Source of the DNA: Gongronella butleri
Taxonomy: Eukaryota > Mucoromycota > Mucoromycetes > Mucorales > Cunninghamellaceae
Length of the DNA: 64,000 bases
Assembly: GCA_025201375.1 (NCBI GenBank)
Contig: JAIWZP010000034.1
Coordinates: 186,001 to 250,000, forward strand
Direction of reading: 5' to 3'
Within the stretch, counting starts at the first letter, position 1. Each line of letters opens with the position of its first letter. The notes under the pieces are model-generated. The model ran no database searches. It worked only from the letters and a program-made list of their open reading frames with translations, and was not told where the DNA came from. Below are positions 57,871 through 64,000 of this stretch, in pieces. Made by a program: the position numbers and the translations under genes.

Positions 57871-59474
57871 ATGAGCGGCCTCATATACTCAGGATCGTCT
57901 GAATTCACATACACGAGCCAGCCCGACAGTGGCGAAATCGCCTCGCAAATCATCGGTCTGCTATCAGCATCGGGGATGTGCTTTTTGTTTGGCATTAAAA
58001 CATACAATGTGCAATACAAGTACTTATCATATTCGAAATGGCTCGTCATCATCCTTTACATGTGCTCTTGGGCATTCACCGCGTGCGGTCTTATCCTCGT
58101 TTCAACAAACAATGGTAAAAAAAAAAAAAAAAAAAAGATAGAAAATGGCCCGTGTGTATCGCATCCTTTTTCAATTGACCACGCTTCTCCTTCAAAGGCA
58201 ATTACATGTCGTGCCTGTTGTCCGAATTCTCATGTGATGTGTTCTATGCGGGTACAAAGATCACCATCTACTTGTGGCTTATTGAAAAAGTATGGGTCGT
58301 CAACGCCGGTCGCACATCCAGATGGAATACCAAGTCCTATCGATACCACATCATCCTGCTCACGCCCTATGTGGGCATTTTCATCTTGATGGTAAAGCAA
58401 ATTGACCTCCAGTTGAGCCCAATTGACACGTCCCTGACACTTTTTTTTGCAGATCATTTTCCACAATGCATGGATCGAGGCGGACGGTCTTTGCACCATT
58501 GGCTTGAAGCCAGTCGCAAGCATCCCTCTGCTGGTAAGCACATACAAGAAAAGAAATGAAAGAAACGAAAAAAAAGGTGAATTGACGCGTTGCTCATGAT
58601 GCTTTTTCTTTTTGACCCCGTTTCTCTTCTTTTATTTTCTGATCTGCTTATCACAGGTTTATGATTTCGTAAGCAGTGCACAAAAAAGAAAAAAAATGTG
58701 CCTAAACGACGTCCTATTTTTTTTCCTTTTTCTTTTTTTCACCAGGTGATCAATCTTTACATGACGATTCTGTTTGTGCGACCATTGATGAAGGTTGAGA
58801 GTGGCACGAATTCGGCGTGGAAGGAGTCACGCTTGCGCGAGGTGGCGAAGCGCACCATGGTGGCGTCGGTGGTGTGTCTGATTGTGTCTTTTGCGAATTT
58901 GTGCGCCCTGACGATCCTCAATGGCATTGAACGCGGCGTGATTTGTTTGACGTGCTGCTTTGTGGACGTGATGGTGAATGTGGCGACGGTGCACTGGGTG
59001 ACGTCGCAGCCCAGCGGCAAGAGCGCGCCACCCGTGTACACGGCCGACAGCAAGTCGACGCCAACGACGCAATCGTCACAATCGGACACGTCGTCGCAAG
59101 AGAAGAAGAAGAAGCTGAAATTGGATGCCGTCACGCAGCAGTACGGCGAATTCGGATACCATGCTTGGCCCACGGCTGAGCCCAATGATTACCACCCCAC
59201 TGTCTACATGTCGGCCACCGGCAATACCATCCACACTTCTCCCGCCGCTGGATCGCGTCAATCCACACAAGAGAGCCCAACAAGCAACGAAAAAATGTTC
59301 CACAGTGTGCCCTCGCCAACCAATGCCAACCTGCCCCATTCTTATCACTTTGTCAATGGCCGCATCGTCGTCATTACCGACAAGGAAGACGATGATGGCC
59401 AATCTTCGAGCCAGGCATCCTCCATTCAGGAGACGCATTCCAGCCAGCGCTCTCTCAATCACGACAGATTCTAA
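57871..59474 (+). CDS. Seven-transmembrane receptor-like protein
   Basis: Five exons, 57871-58114, 58198-58391, 58453-58533, 58657-58668 and 58746-59474, give 419 aa. Seven hydrophobic segments can be counted: IIGLLSASGMCFLFGI; WLVIILYMCSWAFTACGLIL; VFYAGTKITIYLWLIEKVWV; YHIILLTPYVGIFILMIIFH; VASIPLLVYDFVINLYMTIL; VASVVCLIVSFANLCALTIL; VICLTCCFVDVMVNVATVHW. A ~170-residue Ser/Thr/Gln-rich cytoplasmic tail follows. The topology fits a G-protein-coupled receptor, but I cannot place it in a named class and no DRY or NPxxY motif is obvious. Exon 4 is a 12-base microexon encoding Val-Tyr-Asp-Phe inside TM5. Confidence 0.75.
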
Positions 59475-59658
59475 GAAAAAGTGGAAAAATAACCCTAATT
59501 CATGCAAAATAATAAAAAAGAAAAAAAAAAAAAAAGATCCAACAACCAACATACGTGACGCGTCTTTTTTGTATATATGCCAGCTTTCACAAGCACGTTC
59601 CTCTATGCCCAAAAAAAAAAAAAAAAAAGGAGAGAGAGAGAGAGAGAAGTGGCGCGGC

Positions 59659-60414
59659 TTAAGCGATGCGTCTATTTACACTGTTTTGATGTCTATCGAT
59701 AGAATCGCGGGTATCTACAAAGCCGACGAGGACAAGACGCTCGCCACGCGTAATGTCATTGCCTTGGTGCCTGATTTGCGCTGGATGATGGATCAGATCG
59801 CCCTGGTGCGCGTGTCCAAAGAGGACTGGCTGGCCGTCGGCCGGGAAAAAGGTGGTGCCGCCGCCGTCAAAGTTTGCAGGGTCATTGATGAGGATGCTGA
59901 AGCTGATGAGGCCGCCGTCTGCGTGTGGCGCAAGGCCGCGCTGCCCGTCGGCGGTGTATTTGACGAGAAACAAGTCGCGGAAATCAAGCTGGCCCTGTGC
60001 AAATCCGTAAATCGGCTCGAGGATGGCGCGGACGACGCGGTCACGGGCCCATTGAGCAACAAGGGACAAGGCCGGCGTGGTAAGCACAGGAATGTCCACG
60101 GTGGCAAAGGATGAATGACGCGCGCTCGTCCAAGCATCCAATGGCTGCACAAGCTCCATCACACGCTTGCAATCGCCCGGAGAAAACACAGAACAACGCG
60201 TCTGCGGCAGCGGAAACCGCGTCTTGCGCAATTGAGACAGCACCCACCGGTTCTCGCCCGCCGTGCGTGAAGACGCTGGGCGTGTCCGCAGCGAATCCAG
60301 CCTTTGTTCGTTTGCAGCTGCCATACACTGCATACGCTGCTCAGCCACATGCTGATCCCCTTGGTCCATGTCACCAAACAGATCAAACGCGTCGTCGTCG
60401 TCAGAGTCAGTCAT
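59659..60414 (-). CDS. 2-oxoglutarate/Fe(II) oxygenase, prolyl-4-hydroxylase-like
   Basis: Single exon, 251 aa. The double-stranded beta-helix core has YTADGQRGLAPHADGGLISF with the metal ligands H164-x-D166, then FDGGGTTFFPADGQPVLFGH, and HQGNDITRGERLVLVGFVD with distal ligand H216 and the 2-oxoglutarate-binding Arg 225. All four key residues are present, so it should be active. An acidic N-terminus (DSDDDDAFDLFGDMD) precedes it. The GDLIHHPAQIRHQG spacing is of the P4H/procollagen-lysyl type. The substrate is unknown; no secretion signal is seen, so a nuclear or cytosolic location is likely. Confidence 0.85.
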   Translation of the reverse strand: MTDSDDDDAFDLFGDMDQGDQHVAEQRMQCMAAANEQRLDSLRTRPASSRTAGENRWVLSQLRKTRFPLPQTRCSVFSPGDCKRVMELVQPLDAWTSARHSSFATVDIPVLTTPALSLVAQWARDRVVRAILEPIYGFAQGQLDFRDLFLVKYTADGQRGLAPHADGGLISFSILINDPANFDGGGTTFFPADGQPVLFGHAHQGDLIHHPAQIRHQGNDITRGERLVLVGFVDTRDSIDRHQNSVNRRIA

Positions 60415-61853
60415 TGCCGACAAGAAAAAGAGGAAAAAGAGTTAAAATGAAAAAAAGAGCAAGAATTTCACCTCGCTTGCCATCCACATTTCCTTTTTTG
60501 TATGACAGAGGAAAAAGCTGATTTTCATTTGAGCCCATCCTTGGGTCTCTGAGGGTGCAATTGCGAGCACAATGTCTGTTCGAAATTTTCGTGGTGGGTG
60601 CAACGATTTTTACAAAAGAAACATCCAATTCCTCAGACTGTCCTCAAACTTGGAGGAATGGTGGGCACCAAAGGATAGTGATAGGGAGAAAAAAATTCAC
60701 GGCATTCCACCTTGTGGATTTCGAGAAAATGGAGTTTAAAGGTGCCGGGGAGCTTCATTTCAAGTGCTCGTCGTTCGACGAGGAAACGCGCTAGAGCCGT
60801 TGAGTCGACCTTTCCTCGGAGAAAATCATTTGGCGCTTCATATGTATGCATTGCACAGTGCGGTGACTGAGCGCGATCCGGAGTATTGGCGCGTCGAAAA
60901 TCACCTTTAAAAATCGCGTTTTTGACGCGTCGCCATTCAAGTGCAACGCGCGTTGACTCGCGATCTCCGACATCCACGTGTGCGCACGATCGATATGCGC
61001 GAGATATGCGCATTTCAGGCCGTTAAAAGCATATTTTGCTTCATGGCATTGAGTTGAAAATTGGGTGATTTTGGTGCTCTTTTGTTGATTTTCTTGCCAA
61101 CCGACTTTACAATGCCCAACCTTGCAAGCACAAAAATTGAAGAGGGCAGTGCGTTCCTGCTATCCTCCAAGCTTTGCAGCAGTCTAGCGGCCTTTTTTAA
61201 TGTTTGAAAATTGGCCAGGGGGTTGACCGAGATTTTTGATCCTTTTTGTAAACCTGGCTGTTATGATACTCGTCATCTACGTGACCTAGAGGGATGTATG
61301 TGGGTTCAAATAAAAGTTTGGCGCTGCCTTTTTATCGCGCGGCGCCAAAATCTGCGAATAAGCTTTGAGAACGCACCAGAAAAAGCGGAAATTGGGACTT
61401 TGTTGCCTTTATGCATTTTACTCGCGCCTAACGATGGTGCTCCAGAATAAAACCGATACCATTCGACACCCAGGACGCTGTATGATCATCTATCTGCGCA
61501 GAGCAACCACTGACTCCTTGTTGCTTCGCTAGCAGTTCGCACCTTTCAAAGGAAAAATGACACTTTGGAGCTGCGGCTGTCAATAGCACAATATATTTTT
61601 GCCCTGAAAATCGACTCCATGAACTCAGAATCGTATGGTGATGGTGTTGATGCCCAATTGCAAATCTCTTTGGGAACAATTCGTAATTTTTTGCCTACAT
61701 CCTGCCTTGGGTCAGAAGCGACGGACATTGAACTGATGTACAAAAAAGGAGATGTGCTTGTGCCCTGCATACAACAACGGTCCTTGCAGCTGAAAGAGTG
61801 TGGAAATTTCAATCTCCCCGTTCTTTTTCCGCACACTTTTTTTTCTGCTGACC
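60415..61853. other. 1.4 kb divergent spacer, no gene seen
   Basis: Lies between the oxygenase start (-) and ATG17-like start (+). It has few homopolymers and looks more like the repeat zones than a promoter. Many CGCG-containing words occur at 60870-61020. No coding sequence could be recognised; frames at 60633-61013 and 61565-61924 lack family features. Confidence 0.45.
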
Positions 61854-63191
61854 ATGGACGACAAGCTTATCGAGCTGCTCATCGCAGCCAAAAAAGCCCT
61901 GTTGACCGGGCAAGCGATCTGTGAGCAGGCCAACGCTCTATCACACGACTCGGAGCAAGCTGCAGACGCCATTGAAAAGACGTGGCCGCGTATTGTCTTT
62001 GTACACAACCATATTCTCGTCCAACTTACCACGCTCCACCGCATCCGTGAGTTCCTCGTGGCAAACAGTCAGGCCAAACGCGCCACCCTCAAAGTAACGC
62101 AACAAAAAAATATGAAAAAATTGGCAATATCGATGAAAAAGGTGCCAAAGGGCTCATTTTATCTCTTTTTTTCTGATCATTGTGTTGCATAGGAACGCGA
62201 GGCCACGTTCGCCAAGGTGTCGTTTGATTTGCAGGAGATCTTTGCCACCCTCCGATCGTCCGAGATTGATCCAAACATTCTGCAGCTCAGTCGCGCCCCC
62301 GATACCCTTCCATCCCACGCCAAAAGGACTCTCTTTGATTATATACAAGATGAAGCCGTCCTGGAGTTCCAGCAGCTCGCGGATGATGAAATTGGAAAAG
62401 TGGAAGTGCGTATAAAAAGAATTAAAAAAAAAAAGGAACAAGATGATAAATCCGACTTTTTTTGCAGATTCTGTGTAGCTCCTTGGAAAATAGTGAAAAG
62501 CAGTTGTCAACCAAGATCAGCGAGCTTGCTTCCATGCTCGAAACGGCCGTTTCCATCTCTCTCGACGACTCCACCGCCAATTTTGTCAGCACAAAGACGC
62601 AGATCCAAGAATCCGAGATGGCCACCATGGCCGATATCCTCAACAGCCTCACAAATCATTATGATCAGCTTGGTGAAGCGACTAGGTAAGCAGATACATA
62701 AAGTAAAACGAGGAAGGATGCCGTGTTATACGATTTTTCGTGTCATTCATGCCATCAAGTAGACTTTGGCGCTCCAATCTTGAGACAGGGCAGCAATTGG
62801 ACATTTCAGGTAAGGAAAAGGGCCAATTGGGTGGGCATGTGGCATGCGAAACGTGCTTTGAAACGCATCGGTGACGCCTTTTTTTTTTTTTCCTCAATAG
62901 TGCTGCAGGACGACAATGATCATCTACCTGACATTTTAGAAGATCTCAAAGAATCCCTCGAGATTGTCAGCAGCGTCAAAGAGGAATTAGACGTGCGTCT
63001 CAAGGTGCTTCAGACGGTGCAGGACGAGTTGCTCAAGGTCCTTGATCATTTGGACGTCATCAATATTGCCGGCGGCGTCGCGGACACGATTCTGGAGCGC
63101 ATGTCTCAGGTGGACGCAGAATCTGCAGAGCACGAGTCACACATGGATCACTATTTTGATCAACTTACTTCATTGACTGGCTGGTAATGCT

Positions 63192-63223
<32 letters not shown>

Positions 63224-63848
63224 AGTAAACAGGATTGAAAAAGTGAAAACATGATCCTCAATGGCTCTGTTTTGGGGCACAGGTACCAACAATTTATTCT
63301 CTCGTATCATCATTTGGTCTTGGAGGTGAATCGAAGGCAAAAAGTGGCATACCAGCAAGAACAGCTGCGGCAAGAGCTGATGCAGTCGCTCAAAAATGCA
63401 TATGAAGGTAAACCCATGCGCCAATTCGTCTCTCCCTTTATGCTTTTTCTGAGCTTTCCTTCTTTCGTCTGCAAAAATAGGCGAGGTACAGAAGCGGCAA
63501 GATTGGGTCACGGAACACGGCCAATTTCTACCCGAAGATCTGTGCGCATTCATTTTTGTAAGCAGGGGTTGACAGGGACATCAATTGGCAAGGGGATTTA
63601 CGCCCCACCCACCCTTTTTTTTTTTTTTGCAGGACCCACCTGCCAAACTCACCGTCCACAAAGACAATGAGGTACGTGTGCTGCCCGAAATACCAGAGGA
63701 AGCGATCCAAACGGTAAAGAAAAAAAAAAAAAGAAAAGATTGGGCTTTGAAAGCGCAACCCATCCCCCTTTTTTTTTGGCTTGTTCTTGGTGTCCTGATG
63801 CAATTTTTGTTTTATTTTTAGGCGATGCATAAAGTCAATAAGACGTAG
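61854..63848 (+). CDS. ATG17: ATG17-like autophagy scaffold
   Basis: Atg17 is the coiled-coil scaffold of the Atg1 kinase complex at the autophagosome assembly site. Nine exons, 61854-62093, 62193-62405, 62468-62685, 62760-62809, 62901-63183, 63283-63407, 63481-63557, 63633-63713 and 63822-63848, give 437 aa, near the yeast size. It is helical almost throughout: IELLIAAKKALLTGQAICEQ; WPRIVFVHNHILVQLTTLHR; LENSEKQLSTKISELASMLE; LKESLEIVSSVKEELDVRLK; YHHLVLEVNRRQKVAYQQEQ. The end WVTEHGQFLPEDLCAFIFDP, then PAKLTVHKD, matches the 'HG.(F/Y)LP..(L/I)C' and PP closing motif of the Atg17 domain. Identification rests on that motif and the helical layout. Confidence 0.85.
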
Positions 63849-63853
63849 AGGGA

Positions 63854-64000
63854 TCATTGCTGTTGCGGGGTATTTTTGTCGGCGTCGTTTGCTTGTTTGC
63901 CAAAGGCAATTGCGCTCATGCGAGCCTGTAAATAAAGAAAGGAGCACAAAGAGTGAGCAATGGCGCCGTGGGGCTGTCACAATGACTCTGATTTACCAAT
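63854..64000 (-). CDS. 3' end of an unidentified gene (partial)
   Basis: Reading the minus strand, an exon begins after TTTATTTACAG at 63925 and encodes ARMSAIAFGKQANDADKNTP then QQQ and a stop at 63854. A donor (ATTG|GTAAATC) sits at 63996-63995, so the preceding exon runs off the window at 63997. The stop lies 5 bases from that of the ATG17-like gene, tail to tail. The 23 visible residues are too few to name a product. Confidence 0.5.

Noticed and set aside
59125..60114. 329-codon plus-strand frame over the seven-TM tail and the oxygenase
   Set aside because: It is an out-of-frame overlap of two genes with good domain evidence in other frames.
33000..63848. Idea of an autophagy or endosome gene cluster (VPS34, SNF7, ATG17, sphingosine kinase)
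   Set aside because: These are common housekeeping genes, spread over 46 kb, mixed with unrelated genes on both strands. Fungi do not generally cluster them, so chance is the simpler reading.

Overview
This window is nuclear DNA of a fungus. Three gene types point there: a velvet-domain regulator, a chitin synthase fused to a myosin-like head, and a GATA factor with the cysteine-rich linker of iron-sensing repressors. A Zn2Cys6 factor, an ATG17-type scaffold and an MNN1-type mannosyltransferase agree. Genes are intron-rich (1 to 15 exons), introns are mostly 45-110 bases, and many introns carry long A-runs or T-runs. I suspect an early-diverging (non-Dikarya) filamentous lineage, but that is inference from gene style and not proven by the sequence.

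Layout, left to right. 0.2-1.6 kb: velvet regulator (-). 1.6-3.2 kb: low-complexity spacer. 3.3-5.6 kb: BTB protein (-) divergent from a tetraspanin (+). 5.7-10.4 kb: small PACT-like protein (-) divergent from the CTF18 clamp loader (+). 10.8-14.4 kb: SET-domain protein and F-box-like protein (+). 14.4-16.5 kb: no gene seen. 16.5-16.9 kb: small secreted Cys protein (-). 17.1-23.2 kb: VPS34 lipid kinase (-) divergent from the G-patch splicing factor TFIP11/NTR1 (+). 23.2-25.4 kb: repeat zone with a decayed MULE transposase. 25.5-28.8 kb: mitochondrial RRM-like protein and putative glycosyltransferase A (+). 28.9-31.2 kb: second repeat-like zone. 31.2-35.4 kb: UGO1/SLC25A46-like carrier (+), CDC73 (-), HMG-box protein (+). 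35.6-40.9 kb: sphingosine kinase (-), SNF7 (-), Zn2Cys6 factor (+). 41.5-47.5 kb: motor-head chitin synthase (+). 47.5-49.2 kb: third repeat zone. 49.2-51.6 kb: iron-type GATA factor and CZIB protein (+). 51.9-56.5 kb: putative glycosyltransferase B (-) divergent from an MNN1-type mannosyltransferase (+). 57.9-60.4 kb: seven-TM protein (+) and a 2-oxoglutarate oxygenase (-). 61.9-63.8 kb: ATG17-like protein (+). 63.9 kb to the edge: last exons of an unidentified gene (-).

There is no biosynthetic cluster and no operon logic. Two themes recur. One is membrane traffic and autophagy (VPS34, SNF7, ATG17, sphingosine kinase). The other is cell wall and secretory glycosylation (chitin synthase, MNN1-type enzyme and the two paralogous type II membrane proteins). 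Exon models were derived by hand from GT/GC-AG borders, reading phase and protein-family continuity. Every multi-exon model listed as complete closes in frame.

I found no CRISPR array, rRNA or convincing tRNA, and no clearly new multi-gene system. The least explained items are the divergent paralogous glycosyltransferase-like pair, the homopolymer intron architecture with a recurring TGACGCG word, and the interspersed palindromic repeat.
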